From: Elmis aenea
Lineage: Eukaryota; Arthropoda; Insecta; Coleoptera; Elmidae
Length of the DNA: 64,000 nucleotides
Assembly (NCBI GenBank): GCA_947652605.1
Contig: OX393581.1
Span: 44,973,924 to 45,037,923 of the forward strand
Direction of reading: 5' to 3'
Below are positions 24,393-36,644 of this stretch, piece by piece. Each line of letters starts with the position of its first letter. Position 1 is the stretch's first letter. The notes beneath the pieces were generated by a model. That model did not search any database and was not told the DNA's origin. It worked only from the letters and a program-made list of their open reading frames with translations. The translations under genes and the position numbers were made by a program.

Positions 24393-27379
24393 TATATTTA
24401 GGCTTTACTTGGCGGGCCAGATCAAGACACATGGCGGACCGCATGCCGACGCCTGTAAGTAGATAATAATTATTGTAATTGATCTTGAAAAAACAATTCT
24501 TCATTTCCATTGATTAAAGCTTCATTAACATCTTCTTCGTCAGGAACTAGCAAATAATCTAATTAACATTTCTTAAGCAATTTTGTAAATTAAATATTTC
24601 TGAGACTTATTAAACCAAGATTATCTCATTGTAAAAGTGGAGGTCCATTACGTCTTGTTTTATAGATGACAAGTCTGGTAATGGATCAAATCTTTTACTG
24701 TAATATTTACTGCACTCACGACAAATTTTCTCTCAACACGTGGACCTATTCAGTTTTCTAGTAGATATAAAGGATGTGTTTTTTGTTCGCCTTTTGTGTG
24801 TGATAATATGTTGCTACTTCTTAATGGATGATACACTAATCTTAGTGTATGGGGTAATTTTTATTGTATTAAAAAAAAAACATCTTATTAAAAACCTAAA
24901 ATATTGTAGAACAAAAAATTAAACGAAAATGTTGACATCGATTTTATTTTTATGGTCACACAGTGGTGTTAAAAGTAATGGACAGGGTGAGCTAAACATC
25001 AATACACTACCCCAGTTATCTGATTTGTTTTTACTACGAACCCCAATAACATTCATACATTATTAAAGATTATTTACATTTAAAGTGAAGATGGTCAGCT
25101 TATTTAAAAAATTATTGTTGGCCAAAAATTCATTTAAGGTCTTTAAAAATTATCAAAAGAGCGTAGTTTCATTGAAAATAGGCCACGAAACTTCCATGAA
25201 AAATGTTGTAATTTAATTCCTGTTTGTAAACAATAATAATAGCATTGTGTAATTTGTTTTTTTGTTCTCTAGTTTAAAGTTAATTCATACACCATACTAA
25301 TACGTTTTTCTCATATTTTAATGCAAAATTTACCTTTTTTTTAATACGGTTGGTTCAGCAAAAAATTCGAAAGTACCATTTTTCCCATGTTTTCATAATT
25401 CATGCAGAAATATACCGGGTGTAAATGAAGTGTGGTACGCCCCCTTTTGTTCTTTAGCTTTGATTTTAGATAAATGAGATTTTAGATATACAGGGTGTCA
25501 CACAAAAAACGCCGCAAGCTGTAACTCCGTTGTTTGTGGTCCGATTTTGGTGAACAAAAAAGTAAATGAAATGGCTCCTCAAATACTATAAACTGAATTG
25601 TATTTCAATTTTTTTCAAGTTGAACCTAAATGTCAAACGATAGTCAATTTTTTTTCCAAATGGCACCATCTATTTTTTTTTACTTAATCTGGTAGACATA
25701 TTTCTTCTGAATTCAATGATGTAATCATAAGTAAATTTTAGTGCAAAACTAATAAGAAATAAAAAATAAAAGTTTAACTAAAATAGGTTAGGTTTCACAA
25801 AATTTTCAAGCGTGGCGTGGAAAACAAAAAAAATCTTAATCAACAAATTAATGTCATTTAAATTTTAAACGTCAGTGTGGTATTTAATTTAATTTATCCC
25901 AATTTGGTATCACTGACATCCTTTTCAGAATTTTTGTACACGTATGGACATCTATCCGTGTTTATTTTTGCTGTTAAATAAACTCCATACGAAAAATAAG
26001 CACAAAATCGCGCATAGGTACTGCTGATGCGGAAAGATTTTTTTTAACAAACATCTGGAAAATCATGTCAAATTTCCGCTTTGTGAAAAATATTTTCCGA
26101 TGACATAAATTAATTATATTTCAATTACTTTTTTGTTTATTACGTGGCGAAATACTCAGTGAAACGGTATGCGGGCGTCAAATTTGACGTCCGTATTAAA
26201 ATATCAAATTCAAAACGTGTCATTTTAAGTGAATCGTGTATAAATTAGGCCTTTTTGTGTCACTAATTCTGCACGATGAAGTGTGCGCTGATGTAGGACT
26301 TTGAAAAATATGTACAAGCATTCGTAATTACCGTGCTCTTTCGATTTTTGAAATTATATTTATATTTTGTAGGCACTCATTTCTGGTGCGCGGTCAATCA
26401 ATCAACAAAACCTACGCTGAAAAAGTATCGGAAATAAATATTAATACAGAATTGTACATCGCGAAACCATCGACATTTATTACTGCCGTAAAATGTTGAA
26501 TGACATCTCGCTTTTTAACAAGATGTATACAATTTAATTTTCACAAAATGTGGGTGCAGGAATTAAATTATTTTTAACGAGATGCCATTGTACACAACTT
26601 TATTTAAGATTTATATTTTACAAGTCTTAACCTTTACGGAAGTAACTAAAAAACTGCAATTTCTAGGTATTTACAAAAAGATATTTACTAAATAGATATT
26701 TATGGTGACCTTAACTCGAAACAATTTCAAGGAATTCTTTAAAAAGAAGAATGAAAATTAATAAAAACCCTACGAAAAACACAGAAGCAAATTGTTTTGT
26801 TATTAAAGGACAATACTAAACGCATAGTTGGAAAATCACCTTGACTTGATATTTGTAAACAAACCGATATGGTACGAAGCAAGTTTTGTTAAATTTGTTG
26901 CAGCAGTTCATTTTTCTTTAGTTACTTTTAGTAGCGTGCAGAGGGAGTGGGGGTACCGGTGCGACGGCTCCGGGCATACGTATCGGGGGCATATAATCGA
27001 AGAGTGAAATAAAAATCTATCAATTGTCCCATTACCGGGTTTAATAAGTATTAATTTTTTTGCTCATATTAAAGTTAAAGATTTTAAACTTAAAAACGCA
27101 GTAATCGAGAAATGTACATTTAGAACCAACTCGACACTGCCCTAAAATTTTATTACGGATTAGCAGCTTCCGGTCCTCGGCAAATAGCCATTGTAAAAAT
27201 TGAAGAAATTATCTTCAATGCAATACATTTAGGATATAAATATTGTGACTTGGGAGGACTTTGGGAACAATGGAAGAACATTATGCGAGCAATCAAAAAC
27301 TTTTCTAAGGTATTAAAAAACCTAAGACAAGATAAAAGCCATACATTAAAACAGATATGTAATGGATAAACAGAAAAAA
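24393..27379. other. Mostly unassigned AT-rich DNA with isolated element ends
   Basis: A hAT-like end (GGCGGACCGCATGCCGACGC) lies at 24415-24460. A single arm beginning TA-CAGGGTGTCACACAAAAAA lies at 25491 to about 25690. A short perfect palindrome CGTCAAATTTGACG lies near 26178. Otherwise no gene or RNA is visible. Confidence 0.4.
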
Positions 27380-28385
27380 ATATTGACAACAGAAAAATAA
27401 ATTATCGAAAGGTGGGGAAATTATTTTAAGGAGTTATTGGAAAGTGATAACGTAATGAATGACGAGGAAGAAGAGCAAGGGCAGGAGGAATACGAAACAA
27501 TTGAACAAGAATATGAACAAGAAATAACCGAAGATGAGTTGGATAGAGCGATACATGAAATGAAAATTGGAAAAGTAGCAGGGCATGATGGCGTTTTACC
27601 TGAAATGATAAAGTACATGGGAGTAGATGGAAGAAAAATGCTGCTAAGAATAGTAAATAAAGCATGGTAGGAAAAAGATATTCCAAAGAACTGGAAGGTA
27701 TCTGTTATATAACAAGGACAAAGGTTATGGTTATAGCGAAAAATCATGAAACAGTTACAAGTATGCTCGACCAAAAAAGATAGAGCAGATAGCAGATTTT
27801 AAATATTTAGGAACAATAGTTGCAGGAAATGGTAAATTGGAGGAAGATCTGAATAACAAAATAGCGGCAACTACGAAATTTTACTACGGCACTAATAAAT
27901 GTTTGATAAGTAAGAAGGAAATATCAAAAGAAACGAAGACGCGAGTGTACGTACCCATACTCACGTACCTACAGTTCAGAAACTTGGACACTAACTCAAA
28001 AACAGGTACAGGAAATGAGAGAGGGATGTAGACTGATCGATAAAATCAGTAAAGAAAAAATTCGAAATAACCTAGGACTAACAGATGTTAAGAAAAAGAT
28101 GGAGACGAATCAATTAAGATGGCTTGGACATTTGCTGCGCATGCTAGAAAGTAGATACGCTAAAATAGGATGGAAAATGCAGATAAAGGGAAAAAGAAAT
28201 AGAGGAAGACCAAGAATAAAATGGGAAAAAGAAGTGAGGCGGAGACTAGAAGAAAAAGTAGTCAGCTGGAGAGATGTGCCACAATTAGCTAACGATAGGC
28301 AGGAGTGGAGAAACATAACACAGAAATAGAAAATCACACCTCAACACCGAAAGTTACAACAGGAACCGATTAAGAAGAAGAAGAT
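27380..28385 (+). pseudogene. Internally deleted RTE/Jockey-type non-LTR retrotransposon relic
   Basis: Starting near 27380 the frame reads ERWGNYFKELLES, a run of acidic residues, then ITEDELDRAIHEMKIGKVAG and LPEMIKYMG up to KNWKVSVI. This is the region just before and at the start of the reverse-transcriptase domain. It jumps (about 27712) straight to TKVMVIAKNHE, EQIADFKYLGTIVAGNG and the C-terminal part with LRWLGHLLRM, RGRPRIKW and LANDRQEWRNI. The RT palm with its Y-x-D-D active site is absent. Several stops and frameshifts occur. It ends in an AAG-type repeat tail at 28368-28386, as short 3' repeats do in RTE-type elements. The antisense open frames here are shadows. Confidence 0.75.
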
Positions 28386-28387
28386 AT

Positions 28388-28972
28388 TGTGAAAAATGGG
28401 GAATACCTATTTCCCGAACTACAAGAAGAAGAATGATGCCTGGAGAATCAGCAAGAGATAGTGGACCGACGGCACAGCAAAAAATTAATAGAAATATGGT
28501 GGAGATCGTAAACCGATTAAAAACGGAAATTGAAGACCGTAGTGTTCGCCTTCAAGTAACAATTGAAGATGAAAACTTGAGAGATTAAAAAAAAAGAATG
28601 TTTCGATTTCGCAAATTATTATGATAATGATGTGAAAGCCATTCCCTTAGGTATATGACGAAATTATTGATTTTCTAATGCTCCTTTAAGCTGGAGGAAA
28701 TACAGTTCCTCCTGCTCCTAAAGATGCTTTGGAGACTTTACTTCAGTTTGGAAAGGATGTATTTCCAACTATGTGCATTGCATACTGCTTGTGAGAGGTC
28801 ATTTTCAAAACTAATATTAATAAAAACACATTTGAGATCTTCCATATCACAAGAGCGATTGACCAACTTGGCTTTAATTAGCACTGAAAAAGAATTCCTC
28901 ACAGATGATGTGAAAGATGAAGTAGTGCAAGTGTTCTCTGAAAGGAGATCTCATTTGGGGAACCGAACGTAA
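28388..28972 (+). pseudogene. hAT transposase (ZMYM1/DUF4371-like) relic
   Basis: The first block (28388-28585) reads MMPGESARDSGPTAQQKIN and VNRLKTEIEDRSVRLQ. After a gap, 28700-28972 reads CIALHTACERSFSKLILIKT, HLRSSISQERLTNLALIST and ends at a TAA stop. The last block is the hAT C-terminal dimerisation domain with its ERSFSKLKxIKTxLRSTMxQERL signature. Stops and frame changes separate the blocks and the catalytic part is mostly missing, so it is inactive. It abuts the retrotransposon relic upstream. Confidence 0.75.
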
Positions 28973-30340
28973 TACTTTCGCCATACGTAGTATGAATTTT
29001 CGAATTCCATATTATTTCGACGAATATACACGTTTTGAGGTCTCCTGACTCGTTTTGACCATTTTCGCGATGACATGTGCGTTGTGTGTATGTGCCAGAC
29101 GTTAAAATTGTGTATTTTTGACATAAGTTATCGATAGAGCCATAAAAAGTGTCTTACAAAGCGCGTGCATTTCGTTATTTTTTTTTTTTTTAAATAATAA
29201 GTAATATGTAGGATGTTTAAGATTTAACGTTCTCCCAAAATTACATAAAAACGATAATAAATTAAATATTCTGTTTATCTAGGATTGTAGGGGGTCTATA
29301 ATAAAAATAGTATATTTTACAACAAGTGATGAAAGTCCAGTTTTTTTTCGTGAGGTGAGATTTATTGACAAGCCGCAAAGCGGCGAGTGAGCAAATCTCA
29401 CGAACGAAAAAACTGATTTCATCTCGAGTCGTAAAGCTATTTTTTCTACGAATTTAAAATTATATTATAGAACGAACGTTAATGTAAACGAACCAAATGA
29501 CAATTATTATGTATAAAGTTTTATTTAATCATTTCATTTCCATAGCGACACCACCACACTGACATTGACATAAATAAAATTATAACCTGCAAACGAATAT
29601 ATGTAATATTAATTTTTGTGCCATTCTTAGGCTTTTATATAAAATGCTACATTAAAATTAAATTATTTGCTAAGAATATTAACGCAATTTTAGTTTATTA
29701 TGAGTTTAAGCTAAAAAAATCGTAAATTTTACAATTTGATTTTGACATTGACATTATTTTTGTCACTAGAGACGAACGTAAAACTTTCATGTAGGGTAGG
29801 CAGTGAAACAATGACAACTTTCATATACATGAGTAGAACATTTTTTAAAATTAGGTACAAAATGATTTAGAAAATTCAAAATTTTTCGTAGGGGCACACA
29901 ATTAAAGAATTGGCCCCGGGCATCACCAAACCTCTGCACGCTACTGGTTACTCTTGATTCCAAGAAGTTTCTCAGGTCAATTTTGATGGTAATTGCATCT
30001 CAATTTTATATTGCATTGTAGTGGAACGTTGTTATTTATTGTTCACGTGATTTGTTTTACAAATACGATTATGTTAACATATTCTCGTATCTATTTAATT
30101 ACGGGTGTAATTATTTTTGGTTCATTAACAGTGATGCTAAAAATATCCACAGGCTAACTAATAATAACTTTTTATCTCGAGCCTTGATAGTGACAGGCGA
30201 CGTCTTCTTGCCTTTTTTATGTCTCTGTTTTTAATAAATGGGGATTATGGTCATATTGTTTTGTAACAATTTATGATTTTAATTTCGTGACGTAAATGGA
30301 AGGAGTTAATCGAGTATTATACTTATAATTATTGTTGCAG
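28973..30340. other. Intron/intergenic DNA with a hairpin repeat
   Basis: A hairpin-forming repeat lies at about 29328-29443: its core CAAGCCGCAAAGCGGCGAG is flanked by inverted GTGAGATTT and GATGAAA..CAGTTTTTT segments. A copy of the 20930-21066 repeat lies at 29640-29770. The remainder is unassigned and may be the last intron of the RBM42-like gene. Confidence 0.45.
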
Positions 30341-30474
30341 GTCGATATGTAGGTAGTCGACCGATAAAATTAAGGAAAAGCACGTGGAAGAACAGGTGCG
30401 TTGATATCGTAAGGAAAAAGGACAAGGAAAAGGCGGCCCTGATAAATATGCTAACGTCTGGTTCCGGCCGATGA
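30341..30474 (+). CDS. RBM42: RBM42-like RNA-binding protein, last exon (partial)
   Basis: The exon follows a good acceptor (ATTATTGTTGCAG) and runs in phase 1 to a TGA at 30472-30474. It encodes RYVGSRPIKLRKSTWKNRC, VDIVRKKDKEKAALINML and a short TSGSGR tail. This is the conserved C-terminal end of RBM42, immediately after its RRM (where the sequence normally reads EMNG before YVGSRPIKLRKS). RBM42 is an hnRNP K-associated RNA-binding protein of nucleus and cytoplasm. No exon carrying the RRM is visible in the 30 kb upstream, so either the last intron is very long and TE-filled or the exon is an orphan fragment. A poly(A) signal AATAAA follows at 30568-30573. The gene converges on RSPH1. Confidence 0.75.
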
Positions 30475-30567
30475 TGATAAGGTTAGTTCTCATTATTTAA
30501 TAGTTGGCCATAAATTTTATTAATTTGAAACGACCTCAGCGTGTAACCGATAACAGGCAGAGAAATT

Positions 30568-30573
30568 AATAAA
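30568..30573 (+). other. Poly(A) signal for the RBM42-like gene
   Basis: AATAAA about 95 nt after the stop codon, on the coding strand. Confidence 0.5.
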
Positions 30574-30620
30574 ACTGATTTGAACATCTTGTTTTTTATA
30601 TCAAAACTGGTTAGCTGTTA

Positions 30621-30626
30621 TTTATT
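30621..30626 (-). other. Poly(A) signal for RSPH1
   Basis: AATAAA on the minus strand, about 105 nt beyond the RSPH1 stop. With the plus-strand signal at 30568, the two converging transcripts would overlap or nearly touch at their 3' ends. Confidence 0.45.
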
Positions 30627-30730
30627 GCAAAACTTAAATAAGCGATACGTTTAAATGTAAATATAAATAAGCAAATTGTAACACTAATTGAAATATTAGA
30701 TAATAAACTTATGTTAAAGAGTGTGTCGAT

Positions 30731-33700
30731 TTAAGTTATTTGTGGTGGTGGGGCATCCCCGGCTGCATTTGGATCTGGGGATGTTGGCGGCGGAAAAGTC
30801 CCCTCACGTCCCTCATCATTTTCTTCATCCTCAAACGGTCCTCCACCCTGCCCATACTGTTGTTGTAGATAATCGATTATGTCTATCAGGGAATCCAAGG
30901 AGTCTTTTATAGGCAACGCGACTGGTGCGGGCGGCAACAGTTCCTCTTTGTATTCTGTTACAGATCGGGCGCGCCATATTGGGACGATTCCTCGAGGATT
31001 GCTGCGATCTTCTATCTCTTAAAAATAAAATGTATGCGAAATTAAATTAAGTGATCATTTAAAACCCGGCATGTCAAACGCGCGGCCTGCCAACGGAGCC
31101 GCATGAAAAGTTGGAACATTCAAGTATGGAATGTCCAAATCTGGAAAACGCACCGGTAGAATCATTCTAATCTTGAATCGTTCAACGCTGGAATCACTCA
31201 ACGCAGGAATCATGCAACGATGGGACCATGCAACACGGGAATCGTTCATCCCTGGAACGCTCAAATCTGGAATCCAGAAATTAAGAATTTTTGATGCCCT
31301 CTATACAGGGTGAGTCATTAGTACAGGATCGGTCGATTGTGGCTAAACGGTTTGAGATATAAAGTTGATTCAAACGCTAGCTCATGCAGTTTTTTCTTCC
31401 GAACACGATAAAAATATTTTCATATATACAGTCACCTCTCTGGAACTAATAGCAATATTTATATTTCAAATACAACACCCCATTGTATATTTTATATTTT
31501 TGACCGCCTTAATTTTAGCTCTGCATCAATATAAAATACTACAGGTTTTTATGCGGCCTTGTCACTTAAAAAAAAATAATTTTCAAAATTTTTAAAGGTT
31601 TTAAGTCTTTATTTAAAAAATTCTCCTGAAGTCATTTTTCGAAGCACAGAGTTGTAATTTGGTAAGGACATGCAGAAAACATTGCTCTATTAGCTCGATA
31701 CGAAAAAGTTTGAATCATGAATACAGGGTGTTCATAAATAGGTGGCAACTTCCATTATTTTCAAAAGCTCGTAACTCAATTTTTTCAAATGCAATCCTCT
31801 GTATTTTCTTATGTCATCGAATTCGTCTTTAAGAGAGCATTTTTTGTTAAGTAGGTATGTCCTATACCCAAAACTCATCCTTTTCGTAAAGTAAAGATTC
31901 TTAATTTGTGGATTCCAGTTTTGAGGTTTCCAGCGATGAACGATTCCAGTGTGCATGGTTCCATCGTTGCATGATTCCTGCGTTGAGTGATTCCAGCATT
32001 TTTCAGATCTGAACATTCCATATTTAAATATTCCAGACATGAATGGCTTACCTCTGTCAACAAGTAGTCTGCGGCTCTCCAAGATTGGTAACCATAAAGG
32101 TTATTTAATCTTTGACAATGATGGATTGTTTTAAATTAAAATTATACCTGAATAAAATAAACATATTTCCATTTTTATTTAATGTTGCAGTAAGCGCTCA
32201 ATTTACTACACAGTGCGTCCACGAATTTCCGTACGGTAAGTGAATTTATTAAGCGGACGGAGTATTTCCATATAAATGCATGTATACAGTCAGTTGCGCA
32301 GTATGCGTTTTTTTAGCTACGAACACACAGAGGCAACAAATGGAAACACGCCATTGCGCCTTTGTCGACGGTTTTTGTTTCATGTCGCAGAAACAAGAAA
32401 TAAAATGTACACACAGAAGAAACAATTCGACACAGGTTACAAGCATGTCGAAATAGAAAGGAAACAGAGATTGTTAAATCTTCGGATGTAATTTTTTAAC
32501 CTCTACAAACATGAATGTCTGTTCACTTTTTGATTTTGTGTCAGTGTTCCCAACTTTTCCCGAAAAATCTTACCTAAGCAGGTTTAACTTAAAAAATCGT
32601 AGCGACCTCGTTTTTGGAAGTTAAGAAAAAAGTTTTAGCAATAATTTTAGTCCGGTTAAAGAGAAACATTTTAATTAATAAAAAAATTTAATTTAGTGAT
32701 ACAGGGTGTTCACAGAGAAGTTCCAAACCTTCCTAACTTCAAAGTGACATAACTCTTTTTCTTTTCAAATATAACCACTCTTATTTTATTTCGCTATTCG
32801 ATAGCTTTTTTTAAATCCTTTTCAATTGTTATAGGGGTTGTCCTATGTCTAAACCCTGTAGTTGTTGAGATATTCAATGCTTTTCACAAAAGTAGCCATT
32901 TTATGCACCGAAGTAGGCCGCGCTGATGCAAAACAAATGCCAAAATGTAAGCAAGTGAACAAACTAAATTTTGATACTTTAGCTTGGTCATATTTGGAGT
33001 TTGTTAAATTTTAAATTAATTTTTGTATTGATTTTCATTCAACAATGTGCGAACAATCTTTAATGAGCTCGCGAAGCACAGCGATATTCCTCCGATAAAC
33101 CAAAGATTTAGCCACTGTGTAATTTTTTTTTGTTCAAGCGTCGACACTTAATTGGTGCATTTAATGTTTTGGTGGTTCTTGACATTCAATAGATAAGCTT
33201 TTTGAGATACGCACTTTTTTTTAAACTGCGAAAATACAAAATGTAAATTATTACCTGGTTCTAGTGTTTGTTCCAGCGCCAATTCTTCGGCTCCGACGTA
33301 GTCAAAGGCAGGGTCTCTTAAATTAACGTAAAAACCGTGTTGCATCCATTTGCTTTCGAACGTGAAACAGCCTGGTCCTTTGGGAAGGTTCCTATCGAAC
33401 TTTCCGTGATATTTATAGTTTGGATAGTTCAGGATGCCGGATCCCTCCATTCTGCCGTTCTTCCAGATACCTTGATGTTAAAATGCTTATGAATTTTAGC
33501 CAACTTTTGTTGAAGTACATTACCAACGTGTGTTATGTTGTCTTTTTTGTAAGTGTACGTTCCCAAACCGTGGCGCCAACCCCTATACCAGGCACCTTCA
33601 TACGTGTCGCCGTTTATGTAGAAGTAGGTGCCTTGTCCGTGTTTAAGGTCCTTGCGCCATAGCCCTACGTATCGAGTGCCATCTGGATATAAAAATTGGC

Positions 33701-36644
33701 CACTTCCATGTTTCAGTCCTGTAATTACCGAGAAACACTAAAATGATTTGTAAACAGGGCCCAAATTTGAGTACGCAACGGTAAAAGTGTGGTTTTTCAT
33801 AATAATCACATCTTATTTGGAATTTTAATAAGTTTCTAGTAACTTATAATTCAACATTTTTATTTAGGAAATAAAAACTTAAAGGTGTTGGTTAGTCTTA
33901 AAACAAAACAAACGGGCATTTGGGATTATTTCTAAAAATTTTGTATATATTCCCTGCACCTCCACCAGTACATTTAATTTCGTGTTACAGTTATAAGGTT
34001 TGTTAAATGGACTAATTGAGTACAGTACTTAATTATTCAAATATGTAATTCAATAGCGACACGTTATTAGTTGTAATCAATAACTGCTTTTTCTTACCGT
34101 GATGCGTCTTCTCATGATTCGTCTCCAGAAGTAATTTTTGTGTGCAGTACAGTGTGGTCCTGTGGTCCAAATTCGATGGTATTACATATGGGTATCTCGC
34201 TTAATATTCAAGATCGGGAAACGGTTAAATTACCAAAACTGTGCAGTTTTTTTAGACAAACTCAGAACCGTCTTCAGAAATATTCTATCATTTTCGGTTT
34301 TTGAGTTGTTAGAAAGAAAGTGTTTTTTTTTGGTCATATTTATAATGTGTCATATCCCCGTTATTGTTGTAAATATGAAAAAAATGTATGGAGATTATTT
34401 TTAGATATTTCAATGTAAAATTCGACGATACTAAAAGAAAATACTTTACGCTCACCGTTAAAAAGTTATGACACAAACATGGCCCTTTTTTAATGGCTAT
34501 GACCTATTAAATTCCCCATTTTTTTCTTATTAGGTACAAATATAAAAGGGTTGATGTAGTTATTTTCAATAATACGCAAGTTACGAAGGTTTGTTAATAT
34601 TTTTTTAACAGTAGGCTGTCAAAAAAAAACAGGTTGTAAAACCTTTTAAAACTCATTTGGTACAAGTTACGGAGGTTTTTAATTTGTTGTTGAGATAAAC
34701 ATTATAAATATTTCAACATAAAATATGATAACAACAACATAGTCGGAATCAACAGTTATGTAGTATATTGTTGTTTATCTTATGTTCAAATATTTATAAT
34801 GTTAATCCCAACAACAAATTAAAAAACCTTCGTAACTTGTACCACCCCTCATTTAAAAAAATTTACACCCTGTTTTTTGTTTGTTTTCACAGCCTTTAAA
34901 TACTAGATCAAAGCCAACCATAGCTCCATCTATAAAAGGGTATGTTTGTAATCTAAAAATAATTCCATATTTTTTTCGATATTATCAACAATAACGGAGA
35001 TACGACACATTATAAATATGACATTTTTTACAATAACTCAAAAACCGGAAATGATAAAATATTTTTGAAAATGTTTCTGAGTTTCTTATAAAACTGCTGT
35101 TTTTTTGGTAATTCAACAGTTTCTTTATTTTGAATATTAAACCCATGTAATCCCATTGAATTTGGACCACCCTACAGGGTGGCCTATTTCCGATGCCCAT
35201 CCGGGGTATCTCGATTATTATCAGGGATGAAAAAATCCAAGTGCGTAGTCTTGATTTCTTTTTTTGAGAGGAATTCATTCCGTAAACAGATTTTTGATAT
35301 CTTTTTTAATTATCGAAATATAGCCAAAAACCGATTTTTGGCAATTTTCAAAAATGTTAAATAGGTATCTCGCTGAAACGAAAGATAGAGAAAAACTTTT
35401 TTGGACGGTTTTTTGTCGTTAATAAGATAGCGATATTAATTTTTTTTACTCATATAAATATCGATATATTACACCTAACTTTCTTATTTTAAATGGCAAC
35501 CATAGTAGGCTTTGACAAATCGAAAGCTTACTTTTTACACTTTACAAAAATATATAATTTGCTTATGTTTGCCATTGAGAATAAGAAAGTTAGGTGTAAT
35601 ATATCGATATTTATGTTAGTAAAAAAAAAAAACGCTCTTAAGGACAAAAAACTGTTCAAAAAATGTTTTGAAAGTTTTCCTCTATCTTTTCGTTTAAGCG
35701 AGATATTTAACATTTTTGAAAATTGCCAAAACTCGGTTTTTGGCTATATTTCGAAAATTAAAAAAGTTATTAAAAATCTGTTTACGGCAATGAATTCCTC
35801 TCGAACAAAGAAATCGAGACTACGTACTTAGTTTTTTTTTCTATCTCTGATAATAACCGAGATAACATGTATTGGCATCGAAAACAGGCCCACCCTGTAC
35901 ATTAATCGCATCTCCTCAAAATGCTATACGCATCTGACGCGACTCTTTCACAACATTTAAACCGACTTTAAATTGATAAAGCTAACGAGCTCGGATTATA
36001 CAAACATAACAGAATTTTTAAAAGGCCTCAAATACACAAAAGAAGACGTATTATTTAGTAAAACAGCGCACATTGACTGATTAAAGCTGGTATATTAAAT
36101 CCTATGCGTAACCAATGATTACAGATTGCAATATAAAGTCGTAGAAGTGCCGTAGAATCTAAAATCGCACGAACGTTGTCGTTACCTTATAAAATGCACA
36201 ATTTTTACCTTTTCTCCATTCTCCGTCGTATCTAGCGCCGTTTCTAAAACAGTACAGACCTTTTCCCAACCGTTTGCCTTTATAATATTCTCCTTCATAA
36301 ATATCTCCATTAGGCAGCAGCGCACTGCCCCATCCGTGCCTGTCTAAGTTTATATTTCGACCGCCTTCGTATTCCTGATGAAGAAATTATAATCTCTTGT
36401 AAATTCGTAATTTTATTTGTTATATATCTTTTATATCATTGCTTGTGCCAGTCATCGATTTAAAAAAAAAATTAGAGTAAATAAGCCAAAAAATATATGT
36501 TGAAAGTCGCTGTTAATGGAATTGAAAGTCAGCAAGATATGTTAAGCAAGTTATATTATGTACGTTGTACCTTACCCCGTATGGATACTTTTCTCCCTCG
36601 CCTCCTTCGCCCTTTTTTTCTTCTCCTTCTTCTTCATCGCTCAT
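30731..36644 (-). CDS. RSPH1: Radial spoke head protein 1 (MORN-repeat protein)
   Basis: Five exons: 36576-36644, 36209-36374, 33524-33718, 33255-33470 and 30731-31017. All have GT-AG borders (phases 0,1,1,1) and join to 310 codons, the usual RSPH1 length (human about 309). The protein starts [15 protein letters not shown]. It continues with about six MORN repeats (roughly residues 24-200; for example [47 protein letters not shown]), the family block [18 protein letters not shown], and an acidic, proline-rich tail. RSPH1 sits in the radial spoke head of motile 9+2 axonemes; in insects that means mainly the sperm flagellum, plus any other motile axonemes present. The third intron is 53 bp while introns 2 and 4 exceed 2 kb and contain foldback elements. 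The start ATG at 36644 is the first in frame with the acidic N-terminus. Confidence 0.92.
31095..32050. repeat. Foldback repeat of 16-17 bp GGAATC... units in RSPH1 intron 4
   Basis: About 31095-31280 consists of degenerate tandem units of 16-17 bp such as GGAATCACTCAACGCA, GGAATCATGCAACGATG and GGAATCGTTCATCCCTG. The same kind of array recurs inverted at about 31885-32050 (ATTCCTGCGTTGAGTGATTCC). The spacer holds two separate TA-CAGGGTG starts (31306 and near 31724). Open frames over the arrays are by-products. Confidence 0.7.
32480..32700. repeat. Inverted copy of the repeat at window start
   Basis: Matches 1-160 in reverse complement (CTCTACAAACATGAATGTCTG, GATTTTGTGTCAGTG, ATCGTAGCGACCTCGTTTTT). 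A new CAGGGTGTTC start follows at about 32702. Lies in RSPH1 intron 4. Confidence 0.6.
34150..35172. mobile_element. Palindromic TA element in RSPH1 intron 2
   Basis: It starts TA-CAGTGTGGTCC with TGGTCCAAATTCGATGG close behind. The right side mirrors this (CCATTGAATTTGGACCACCC). Arms pair through GTTAAATTACCAAAACTG versus its inverse and meet near 34740, around AACAACAACATAGTCGG. The right end lacks the final TG before the TA shared with the next element. No coding content. Confidence 0.75.
35175..35897. mobile_element. Palindromic TA element adjoining the previous one
   Basis: It begins CAGGGTGGCCTATTTCCGATG and ends CATCGAAAACAGGCCCACCCTG, with TA at 35173-35174 and 35898-35899. The arms (GAGGAATTCATTCCGTAAAC, TGGCAATTTTCAAAAATGTTAA and their inverses) fold at about 35545. 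It directly follows the element at 34150-35172, sharing the TA between them. Open frames inside result from the arms. Confidence 0.85.

Noticed and set aside
27421..27774. Minus-strand frames of 86 and 117 codons
   Set aside because: They are antisense to the retrotransposon relic, rich in Ser/Cys/Leu from complementing its acidic-lysine coding strand, and resemble no family.
30721..30912. Plus-strand frame opposite the last RSPH1 exon
   Set aside because: The minus-strand reading continues RSPH1 through a valid acceptor in frame; the plus frame is its shadow.
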